Source: Mytilus edulis (Eukaryota; Mollusca; Bivalvia; Mytilida; Mytilidae). Taken from it: a DNA stretch of 64,000 nucleotides. The stretch is taken from assembly GCF_963676685.1 (NCBI RefSeq), contig NC_092354.1, positions 12,964,746 through 13,028,745 of the forward strand. Direction: 5' to 3'. Below, piece by piece: positions 1 through 11,900 of the stretch. Every line of letters begins with the position of its first letter. The first letter of the stretch is position 1. Below the pieces are notes generated by a model. That model searched no databases and was not told where the DNA came from. It saw nothing but the letters and a program-made list of their open reading frames with translations. A program made the position numbers and the translations under genes.

Positions 1-145
1 CATCCGTGTACTATGGACACATTCCTGTTCTCTATTCTTTCATAGCGTCATCTAAAAAAACTCAACAAAGATACCAGGGTTATACTTTTGCACGACTGAC
101 GTGCGTTTCAAAAGCCTCATCAATGACGCTTGAATCAAGAAAATT
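1..145. repeat. Dispersed-repeat fragments at the window edge
   Basis: Bases 1-24 are the reverse complement of the start of the family-A repeat seen at 9399 and 18019. Bases about 75-140 (ACCAGGGTTATAC..., ...TCATCAATGACGCTTGAATC) match 9320-9390. Both fragments are cut or degenerate. No coding potential. Confidence 0.6.
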
Positions 146-2549
146 AATAGGACAAATTAAGTAAACAGTTGAGGATCAGTAAGTGCTAAAGCTTTCTAAG
201 ATAGAAAATCCTTAGTATTTCGAACAACTGTTTTGTAAACAGTTCATATTATTGGAGGAAGGTAATATCAATGAAAGTAAATTGAAAATAGTTTAACAGT
301 TCAAGGAAATTGTTCATTTTTTATATTTAAATTTAAATACAATAACATATACCACAACGCTTCCCTGAAGAAAACGACATACTCTTTAAAACTAAAACTT
401 GGCCAATGGGAAAGCAAACTCGCAAATAAACAAAATTAGACAGGTACTTTTAGACGAAGAACAACTTTTAACAAAGCATTGTCCTTTATTCTTGTTACTG
501 TTCGTGTTATCAAGTGAAAAAAGGGATCTTGTGTCATGAATATATACACCCTACCACTATGCCAACAAGTGTTTATACAGCATGTCAAACTCTAATTCGT
601 ACCAAGTCAAGAAAGCGATAGGTTAGACTTGATAATAGGTATAAAAAAGTAATACAAATAATGTCAATTTCTAGAAATAATAAAAACAGGCAAATAATAT
701 TTAAAAGACAACTGTTTTACCTTTTGTGTAAATATAACAAAAAAGAAAATATATTCAACTTTATTCAGTTAACTTTTTTTCACAGTTGAATATAGGAAAC
801 CAGAAAAAAGTCATTCAAAAAAATATATTTTACAACCTGTCAAAATGTTATAAGTTTATAATTGTAATCAACATTATAATTAGTAAATAACTTCAATTCA
901 GTAATCAGAAATACAATGCTTTCACTAAATATGACATGTAATAAAAGTAATACATTCAAGTTGTTAAACATGTTAAACATAAATAAATATAAATAGGCGA
1001 TAAACAATAGTAAAGGAACTGCATGATTTGAAAAGATCAAGAACGGAGCGAAGACTCGATAAACGTCATATTATGTATTTCATGTACCAATTGCCATGGG
1101 AATCCCAATTCAGTCAACATGTCTCAATAGGCACTTCTCTGGTATCTTATGATCCAAGTCCCTGTCAAAAGTGAGTTGCAGACAGAACCATCACATCGGT
1201 CAACCAATGCACAATGGTGACTTTACACATAATATGTAGTCTTTGTCAGGCATTCGTCAACGAAACTCGTAATTCTGTTTACATATTGTTTCAATTTGTT
1301 TGAATGACACGAGATTCTAGATAGGAGACCACGAAATGTAAAGTTCGTGATCAAACAAAACAGTCTAAATCTTCTACGGTTGAATGTGTTTGGGGAAATT
1401 CCATCGTTACTTTATGTACAGTTTCTTCAACCAAATCATTTAACTCAGCCCGATTTGTTTGATTAGGACATATTTGACATTTGCGTTTCCTTATGGTATA
1501 TAAAAAGTAAAATACCAAAAATACCAAACTCCGTGGAAAATTCAAAACGTAAATTCCATAATCAAATGGCAAAATCAAAAAGTCAAATATTTTATATAGT
1601 TCACCTCTATTAAGCAAACAAATTGTCCTGTCAGGTCACCCCTACTTTATATGCTGTAAAAGCTATACATTTTGAACCGCAATCAAAACGTCACCGCTCT
1701 TATAAGTTAATTTTTTCTTGAGTCCAGAGTGCCTTTATATACAATTTTGACTTGTATACTTTTTAAGGAAAGAAAACTACAGTGTTATGTCAACGATTAA
1801 AATCTTTGTTCATATTCAGAGAGACAGACAACTTAAAAAAAGATCAAACTAAAAAAATGTATCAATTATACTAAAAAATATATTTTAATGGCTAAACTGA
1901 TTGGTCCTAAAGTAAACATGAAAGTTCTATATTCAAAACAAAATATCTGGGTCAATATTAACATGTCGTGTATTAGATACAAATGACGATATGTTATATA
2001 CTCAATATTTAGTTTTCGTTTTTCCTAAAAAGGAAGTACCAGGAATTAATGTTCTGTTAAATATCTTTTTTTTTTGTTTTGTTAACGATGTTCAATTCTG
2101 ACTAACTTATTACTGTTCAAAGTAATAAGGAATCGAAGAAAGAACACTTCAATGACATTACAATAATATTTTTTTCATATTCTGAAATCAAGATGTTACA
2201 AAAACATGTATCAATTGTATTACAATTCATTTTATATAGCTACACTATGTCATAACTAGATGTATGTTACATGACCACCGAAAATTACTCCAAAATGTAT
2301 ACGTTATTAAAAATGTTGTATAACATGAATATTGCGAATATTGAATAAATGATAAAGACTCAATATTGCAATTTCAATTTTCCTAAAAACGAACACACTA
2401 AATCACGTTGCTGTTTTATACAAGGCCCAATCATGTAAAGTTGATTGAGTAATAGAACACTATAAACTTGGTGTATCGTTTAAATTAATAATGCGTGCAA
2501 TTATATTGTGTAGAATTAGACTTAAAGTGGACAAATCCTGTGTCCTACG
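146..2549. other. AT-rich intergenic stretch downstream of the GLUT gene
   Basis: No gene recognised. It holds only short ORFs, one of which (1351-1617, minus) is listed separately as exon-like. No clear tandem or inverted repeat was noticed. Confidence 0.5.
1351..1617 (-). CDS. Exon-like open segment, unknown
   Basis: An 88-codon open frame without a convincing ATG start. It has a hydrophobic stretch (FPRSLVFLVFYFLYT) followed by basic RKRK, a CxxC and a polar, acidic tail ending at a TGA. This resembles the last exon of a single-pass membrane protein. A weak acceptor (TTGCTTAATAG) lies at its 5' end, but no partner exon was found between here and the GLUT stop codon. Composition could also arise by chance. 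Confidence 0.15.
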   Translation of the reverse strand: MLNRGELYKIFDFLILPFDYGIYVLNFPRSLVFLVFYFLYTIRKRKCQICPNQTNRAELNDLVEETVHKVTMEFPQTHSTVEDLDCFV

Positions 2550-2929
2550 TTAAGGATGTTCGCTCCTCTTGTTGCCAGATATTCAGAATCCTCGGGTTTT
2601 ACCGATGTAGGGTTATTAAAACATTTTCCCCACTAACCCTTACCTTTCTTTTCATAATTACATAACAAATAGTTTTAAAAAGCTATATTTCAAAATGCTT
2701 TAAAATCCTTGTTATTATTTCATAACTTTTGAAAGAAAAAGGGTGCAAATCTAAACGTATGAAAAGTCTAGAGAGAATTATTTCCCGCCAAATTCCAATG
2801 GCTTTTATATCACGAAACCAAGAACACGGACCATTTATTTTTTTCTGCATATTTAGTTCCTTTATTTATACAATTTATAACAGTTTTTAAAAAGCTTGTT
2901 ATTTTGAAACAGAGTAGGAACATCCTTAA
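2550..2929. mobile_element. TTAA-flanked MITE, copy 1
   Basis: Begins TTAAGGATGTTCGCTCCTC and ends with the inverted match ...GTAGGAACATCCTTAA. It is about 380 bp with no ORF. The interior (ATTATTTCCCGCCAAA, TAAAAAGCTTGTTATTTT) matches the copy at 5005-5401 in the opposite orientation. TTAA at both ends suggests a piggyBac-type TTAA target duplication. It lies about 50 bp beyond the GLUT stop codon and supplies AATAAA hexamers on the minus strand (near 2861 and 2834). Confidence 0.8.
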
Positions 2930-2982
2930 AACACTTTACAGTGTAATTGATCATTCAAAATTCTTTAATGCTGGCAGTACAG

Positions 2983-5900
2983 TTATAATGACGTCTTGAA
3001 GTGTACTAGTCCTGTGTCCTCCTTTGCCACGAAGCCCTCTTTCGGTTTTCTCTCCCATTGAGATGAGATCTCCTCTATTGTTTTGTTTTTCGTTTCTGGT
3101 AAATATTTAAATAAAAATATCCAGGAAAGTGCAAGACATCCAGTGAATGGTATAAAGGAATAATGTCCAATAGCTTTCTAAAATAAGACAATAGAAATAT
3201 ACATACACATGTTGTAAAAAATGTTAGATCAGAATTTTTCAAAAAGCGAACAGCATAATGAAAACCAAATTACTTTCACGCTTAATCATTTCTAGTCAAC
3301 TGCTAGGCAACACTACTTTCGCTACTTGGTGCATTATAAAACGTGAAAACACCAAAATGCAAATTTGACATATTCATTTAGATTTCATATCATCTTATTA
3401 ACAGTATAACAGCTGCATTAGTTTGATAAATGTATTTGTTTTTGGTTACAACAGCTGCTTTATGAATATTTGGTTATACAACATGAGGGAATACTAGTTG
3501 GCATAATCAGACAAGCCCAAGACAATCGACCTCAGAAGATTTTGGCTTTTCTTTTAAGGTCCCATTTCGTGACAGAGCTTACGTTTCTACAAATTTATAC
3601 ATCCTTTGCTTTCAAATGATTGAGTGTGAGCGTTCCTGGTAAAGATTAAACCAAAATAGCTAATCGGACAAACACAATTTTAAATAGTTTGTTAATATTA
3701 CGTGTACATAATAGAGCATTAAAGAGAGGCGAAAGATACAAAAGGGACTGTTTAACTTATAAGTCGTAAAATCTCTACCTCGGCGTAAAGTAATCACCAA
3801 TCAATCAAGTCGTAAACGTTCTCAGAAAGAAATTGTAAAAGAACAAAATGAAGAAGGAAAAGTACAAAAGACAAACAATAGTCTACAAAACATAACATAT
3901 AAAATAAAGGCTGAACAAAACAAACCACACAAAAACCAAAGGTGCTTCGATGTGGTGGGCAGATCCTGCATCACGTGTGTTATTATTTACCTGAAGAAAA
4001 GGATAAAGGTATCCCACAACAAAGTTAAATATCCAGTTGATCAACACACTAATACTCATGGCTGCTGGTCTAGGACCTTGTGAGAATAACTCTGCTACAA
4101 TCATCCAGGGTATTGAACCTGTCAAATGTGTATGTAGTTGATTAATGTTTGGATTTATAAATTGATAATTGTTTTACTAATTGAGAAATATTTTTTCACT
4201 TGTTGACAAAACATTTACCACAAATACTTTACTCATTGATAAATATAATACTAATTGAATATTTGATTAGTTGACAAGTATTTTACTTACTGATGTAAAT
4301 TTTACCAACGAATAAATGTCCTACTACTAGTACTTGATTAATATTTTACTAGTTGACTAATACTTCACTTATTGATAAATATTTTGTTAATTGACTAAAA
4401 TCTTACTATCTGGCAAATATGTTACTAATTGAAGTGTGTCTATTTGTTTCCATTCACCTTTTTCGGTTTCTTATGTAACAGTTGTACATAGAATGAAATT
4501 CAAAACAGTGTGGCTGTGGCCATTGATTGACACATTAAATTCATCCATTGACTGGGACAATTTACGTGAACGTTTGTCTGTAACGACCACTGTTCACGAC
4601 GTACCTACGATAGACATTTGAACTGTGGGGTCACCAAAGGTTTCTTAACGCCTTTAATTATACAATAATTCGAAAAATTAATCAGGAATAACCTTTATGT
4701 TTTGATTTATATAATTGATATAAATCAAAACATCGTGTTATTTCTGATTAATTTTTCGAATAACTTTATTAAGGTGTTGAGAACCTTCAGTGACCCCATA
4801 GTTTTAGTGTCTTTAAAAAGTACATAGTGAGCAGTGGTCGTTACATACAAACGTTCACCTAAATTGTCCCAGTCAATGGATGAATTTAATGTGTCAATCA
4901 ATGGCCACAGCCACACTGTTTTGAATTTCATTCTATTTGGCGTTCAAGAATGCAGCTTTGAAGTTTCCGGATGAATGTAAATCCAGAAAAACGCTTTGGA
5001 CGCATTAAGGATGTTCGCTACTCTGTTAAAAAATAACAAGCTTTTTAAAAGACTATTATGAATTGATGATATTTAAATAAAGAAACTAAAAAAGCAGAAA
5101 AAAATGGAGGGTCCGTGTGCTTGTTTTCGAGATATAAGCCGTTGAAAATTTGGCGGGAAATAATTCTCTCTAGATTTTTCTTTCACTTAACATTGGCACC
5201 TTTTTTGTTTAAAAAACTATGAAAAAATAACAAGGATATCATAAGATTTTGAAATATTGCTTTTTAAATAATATGTAATAAAAATATGAAAAAAAAGTAG
5301 GGGTTAGTGGTCAAAATATTTTAATGTTAATACATGGATAAAACCAGAGGATTCCGAAAATCTGGTTAAAATTCAAAAAGTAGAGGAGCAAACATCCTTA
5401 AATTTGAATTCATTTCTAACCTTTTTGCGACACACTTGGCTATTTTGAAGAGACCGTACTTTTCTATAGATGCTCTGTGGTGTTTGTGTTGTTGGATTAC
5501 TGTATCAATTACGTCAATATCGGATACCAATCATTTCTTTTATTTTCAAATATTCAATTTTTCGTTTATATACCAAATCTATGTATCAATCAATGTAAGT
5601 AGGTATGTGGTTGCATTTCAATAAGTTCCATTTGGTGTTAACGTCTCACATTTGATTTTGTCTGTTTTCATAGATGCTATCCTTTTTTAATTTACCTTGA
5701 AGTTCGGCATTTTTTGTTGCACTATTTTCCCTTACCTGGCCCAATAGCAAAGAAGACCACAAAACACAGGGAAACAACAATAGTCGCTATTTTAACCCAC
5801 TTGGCTTGGTCCTGAAATTATTTTAATACAAGAATTCAAATGCCGTTATGCTAGTAGTTTGTATTTATACTGTATATCTTCTAAATAACTTAAAGCTCGT

Positions 5901-8900
5901 TGATTATATGTATTTCCTATATAAATAAGAGGCAGTAGTAGTAAACAGATGTTCAAGACTTGTTAATCAATAAGCCCAACAACAACAAAAAATCCAAATA
6001 TGTCTATTACATGTACTCCAAAAGTTTTGTTTATACGAATTGATAATTCAAATACAGCTATACTCATATTGGATAAAAATGTTTCTTGGAATCCATGAAA
6101 TATTCAATAGATGTTTCTCGTTTTAAATATACTTTGATCGTTTAATTGTTTTAAGTTGTTAATGTATACTCTACTTTCACAATGTTAGTTGCTTGTATAT
6201 AGATATTAATTACCTGAAACACCAGTGATAGTGTTATAAGTATGCTGAAAACGAACATTCCTGCCAGTCCAGTCAAGTGCAAAGTTCTTCTTCCGATTAT
6301 GTCCATTAGTGGTATTGTTATAAGCGTCATAACGACCATGATAGCTCCAATGCCACTGGTCGCATGTGCAGCTGTAGTTTCTGAAACACCTGCACTTTTG
6401 AAAAGCGTTGCTGAATAATAAAATATCTGAAAATAAAAAAGAGTAAAAAAAAATTAATTATCCAACAAATTCATAATAATTTGGAAGAGAATATAAGACA
6501 ATATGATACTATTTCCAACAAATGATTGAATGCAAAGAAAAAGAAGTAAGGACTAAATACAATCATTAACCAAAGACAACCCATTTAAATAGTTTGAGTT
6601 CAAATTCCTGATGAAAAATCGTGTAAACATTTGGATCAAACATAGGATTTTTTTTCAACGTGAATAAAAATTGTTCCATTTGATATCGATGTCTGACCCA
6701 AATGATTGTTTTTGGTCTATAAACAAATGAGTATTTGTTTAAAGATTTTCCTGTTATTTGCTTTATTTGTCTATAACTTTCGTATTGTTTCATCAAAGCA
6801 CACTTGGTATGAACACTGATACCGTAAAACTTACTGCATTGATACCCGACAACTGTTGTGATAAATGCATAATGATACTGATGACAAGAGGCATCCACAG
6901 AGATTTCTTCTTAAACAAATGCAACATGCCAATCTACAAAAGATATTTCAATATGAAACAATTAAATGGCAAGGTTTGTAAGCAAGAGAAATACATAATT
7001 AGTTTAATTGGCTTTATTGTGGCAGTGAGAAAACACCTCTTTAGTTAAATCTGGGTGGGTTTTTTTGCCATAAGAAATATAATGTCAATGGCACATCTTT
7101 GAAAACTTATTTATCATTTATTTACAACATGTCTAGACGTTTTTTTAGATACAGAAACGTGCCTGTAGTTGAAGATCGTTAACGTGTGTATATTCCTAGA
7201 TGTTGCTTTTGTTTTGTTATTTTAAAAGATTGAATTATCAATATATGTCATCTCAGTTACGATTGTTACATCATTGTATCATAGTATCATTTGAAAAGTA
7301 TGAATACAGACTTCAATACACAAAATATTTGAAACCATGATTCTAAAATACCATTGAAATTTTAAGAAATTAATAAGTATATAAGCAACTGTTAATATAC
7401 ATATGGCTGTCAAATTAAGCATATTCCCAGGTAAACAGGTAGAATTCTGATCAAAACATTCAAATAGTAATAAGTAAAAACTTCCAGGAAGCCGTGTCAA
7501 AATAATGGTAATGGGTTTGTCACCAAGGCAAGCAAACAAAACAATACCAGATATACTCACAACTTTGCATTCAATTTTATAAGAAATTGCGAAACGGCCC
7601 ATTGTTCTTCTGTTTTTTACCAAAGTGTTTGTTTTTATGTATTCCTTGTAAGCATAATGTGATAAAATAATATTTATGAAATCGAATACATCTAGGGTCA
7701 TAAAAACTTATCTTATATAAGTGAGATAATCAACCTTGGCTGATAACTGTATGACAGAACTAGTATTTGTTAAAATTATTATGATTTACTGCACGATTTA
7801 AAACTGTATTGAAGTGATTCATTAGATTTCATTATCTTTACTGTTATTTGACCAATATGGACCAAGACTAAGAGCAACACTCAAACATAATACAAATTAA
7901 AACAATCACACTAATATATGGTAATGTATCTCAAAATCTAATCTTTAAAAATACTAGCAAGCAAAGTGCTTATACGCGCTATAGGGGAAATATTGAATTC
8001 ATTTTACAGTGGTTACTAATGATTAAACATTCCATAGTATTCAATGGAAAGCAATATATTGAATTTGCAATATGCTCCTTTATCCATAATAGTAACTGGT
8101 TAACTGCATTCGTATATACAACATTTCACTATAATCTGATAACAGATAGATGCATGCATGCACAATCATAATCTTAAGTCATTGTTTTTTATTAGTCATG
8201 ATAGCTTTGAGTTTCGGTGTCTATGTTCAATTGATAAACTGTTTGAAAGTCACATGGATAGGTTGTATAGAATGTTCACCTCGAAGAACAGTTGCATATG
8301 GGTTTTGATTGTACGAAGGTTATCTTTTGCACAAAAGGTAACACTTATTTGCTGCCACCAATCACTTATTTCTGAAATACCCTTCATCGGAAATGCCGAC
8401 CGTATAAACGTTTGGAACAGGGCATAAATTAATAAAGACAAATAAAAACTTCCACTTATAATCTACGGTCATCTTTGTCTGCTGCACCTTAATACTATTG
8501 AATAGTTTATGAACGGGAAAATTTTATACAAATGTTTAGTTAAATAATGACAAGGCTAGGGGCCGACTATTGTTTTCTAAAATAAAGTTCGAGCTTTATA
8601 AGTATTGTTGTAAAATTTAAAAGAAACTGACAGTGGAATATCTCTAAAAAAGAAAGGACATACATTAAAATGGAGTCAACGGTCATAGCTTTAACTTTAT
8701 TTTAATGATGTAGGCTTATGTGTAATTGAGAGAGTTGCCTTATTTTACATAAGACTAATACTTGAATGAGTAATTACCTTGGCCTCTGCTCGACTGTTCG
8801 ATTGTTCACGTTTCATTTCGGATATATCTGCATCCACCATGGATGTTCCTCTCAATGTACGTAATGCTGTAATATAAAGGGAAATATGATTTTGGTTTAG

Positions 8901-11900
8901 AGTGTGGACTTCATTTTTTAATAGTTATGTCCTTTTTCTCTATTCTTTACTGATTTGTCCACTGTTCAATCCCATACAGACTTATGCTAACTAAACAGGA
9001 ATGTTAAATATCCCAAAAATTACACTAGTAAATAATTCTAAGTCTTAACGTTCATTTTCATTTTAAAATAATTCTCTGAAAAGGAACAATAATGTCTTAT
9101 GGCATGTTTAGACTTATTTATTGCGGTAAGTGTGCTTGAAGTCAAACAATTAAGTACTTTTGCTTTTCAGACAATTCAATATGATGTTAACGTGGACAGG
9201 TAGATAACAACTCCTGATCAGCCTGAACATAGACTTAACAAATCTTTATTGAATGCAAGCGCATTTTCAATACAGTACTGAATTTACAGTGTATAAGTTG
9301 AAATAAACTCTTCATAAGTACCAGGATTACAATTGTGTACGCCAGACGCTCATTTCGTCTACACAAGACTCATCAGTGACGCTTGAATCATAAAATTAAC
9401 AAGAATGTGTCCATAGTACACGGATGCCCCACTCCCATTATCATTTTCTATGTTCAGTCGACCGTGAAATTGGGATAAAAAATATAATTTGGCATTTAAA
9501 TTAGAAAGATCATAACCTAAGAAACATGTGTACAAAGGTTTCAAGTTGATTGGACTTCAGTTAAATCAAAAACTACCTTGTCCAAAAACTTTAACCTGAA
9601 ACTTGCACTATCATTTTCTATGTTCAGTGGACCGTGACATTGGGAAGGACAGACGGACGGAACGACAGACAGCCGGAAGGATGGACGGACGCACAGACCA
9701 GAAAACATTATGCCCCTCTACTATCGTAGGTGGGGCATAAAAAAGGTTAAATAAAGTTGAAGAGCATTAACTACTTGTAAAAGACTGACAATGTCTACAC
9801 ATTTGTTATTCAGTTTTTCAAAAGCTGTTCATATCAGCGGTTTGAAATATTAAATCCCTGAAAAAACTATACAGTCAAAGTCCTATTTCCATGGGGCAGT
9901 TGGAGATCGCAGTCAACGTGAAATTCTATCTTATGGATCGTGAACAGTAGCAACGAACATTCGGAGAATTGACAGTCAACCAGGAGCTGCGCCGACTCCA
10001 CGGTTAGAATATAGACTTAGGAAACCTGCTTCATGTGGTATACAATGTGATTCTATAATAATCTAGAACACCATTTGGAAACCATAAGATGTCACAAGGA
10101 GGTATCCTATACCTTTTAAATCGTAAATAAAACAAAAAACGGTTTTCGATGGGGTTTCTGTTGCTTAATCTGCAGTTCACAATGAAGTAATATATGGACG
10201 ACAAATGTTTTTTTTCCATTGGTCATGGTGTATATTGCTTCCCTTTTTAACTGGAAATTGTTCTATGAAAAATGATTTTAATTGGTTTTAAAACCAAATG
10301 TTGTAAAAGATGGGGAATAATTGTCAATTTGACAATTCTCCACCAGACAATAAATTACAAACGACAGCCACTAATTAACAATCTTTTGACATGGGACAGT
10401 CACATATATAATGTTTCGGGGTTATACATGGTTGCTGGCTACAAACCCTCCCTAACCTAAGAGTGGTGCAACAAAAGTTAAGATAAGTTTACTTACAGCT
10501 AAGAGCTTTGTCTTCCTGTTCCTTTGTTATCAGAAGATATCTTGGACTTTCGGGACAAAACGGCATAACTAATAACTGAAGAGCGCATGGTACTATGCAC
10601 ATACCTAAATGTCGTAATATTAAAATAAGCTCAAAATGATTTTTTTTTTCAAATGAATTCGTTTAAAACATGACTTTAACAAATGTCTAGAGAATAATAA
10701 TGCTAAATTAATGTGATTTCTTAAAAATTAAACGCTTGACATTGAAAATGTGAATAATACAATCTTTAAAACAAGCTTACAGCGTCAAATAGATCTCTGC
10801 TTTCTCAATGAGGACATTGAAAAAAAACAAAGCTTGAATCAGAATTGGAAAGTCAATACAATTTTGTGTAGAAACTATGCGAATTGTCAAGAAACTACCT
10901 TTTTCTTAATGCTTCTTCGATCGATAAGTTCAAATTTTGTAATTTATTATCAGAGTTATTTTGAACACATAACATGCATTTGCTTTAAATCTTTCAATGC
11001 AGTAAAGTGATTTGTCCTTACGAAGTTTTGTGAACATTCAACACCATAAGAACTAAAAAGCGGAAATGTATTTCTTGTTTAATAAATGTATGTTAAATGC
11101 ATACTCATTAAAAGGCAATGTTGATCTAGTATTAATTTATTCACAAGTCCATAATACTCGACAATCCAATAGAAACACACAGAAACGTTTTATTTTCATT
11201 TACCTAATAACACGTGCCAGTATTGGCCATTACCGAGCACCTCTGGAAATCCCAGAACTTGTGACAGTAGTATACCGATGACTACACCAAACTGATGCAA
11301 GGTACCAAGTGCACCTCTGATGTTAGGCGTGGAGATTTCTGACAAATATAACGGTGTTAGTCCAGTGTATAATCCTACAAAGACAAATAAAATAGATTAA
11401 AGAATTGGATGCTTCTTTTTGTCAATTTATTGGGCTGTAGTAGAAGCATTGACCGAAGTACATTTTGTATGAAGCGGGGAAGCTCGTGTCATCATGAATG
11501 TTACATTTCATTTTGGAAATGAATGCTGATTTCAAAATGACGGGAAGTTACTTTTATGAATTGAATATAATTTAGCCAATTATAATAACTTATTATAATG
11601 AATATACATTTTACTCCTGTTTGAACAGTTTTACACTAGTCTGGTCGTTTGTGGGGCCCTTTATATCTTGGTGTTCTAGTTTGTCTTTGACATCACGCAG
11701 GTAATACTACATCCATATCCATAAATAACATTAACCTTGCTTTGGGCTAGATTTACACACTAATTAGACGTTTACGTGTGCTAGATATCAAAACAAAAGT
11801 TGGCAGAAAAACCACAAAGCTAGAGTACCGGATATATGGGTTTGCTACTATATCTTCTACCCAGCCAGTGTGTTCTAACTCCGTCCAGTGTTATAAGTTT

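Noticed and set aside
7279-7701. 140-codon minus-strand ORF in GLUT intron 7
   Set aside because: AT-rich hydrophobic translation with no motif I recognise, a splice-donor-like GTGAGT inside, and no fit to the transporter, whose neighbouring exons join in phase without it.
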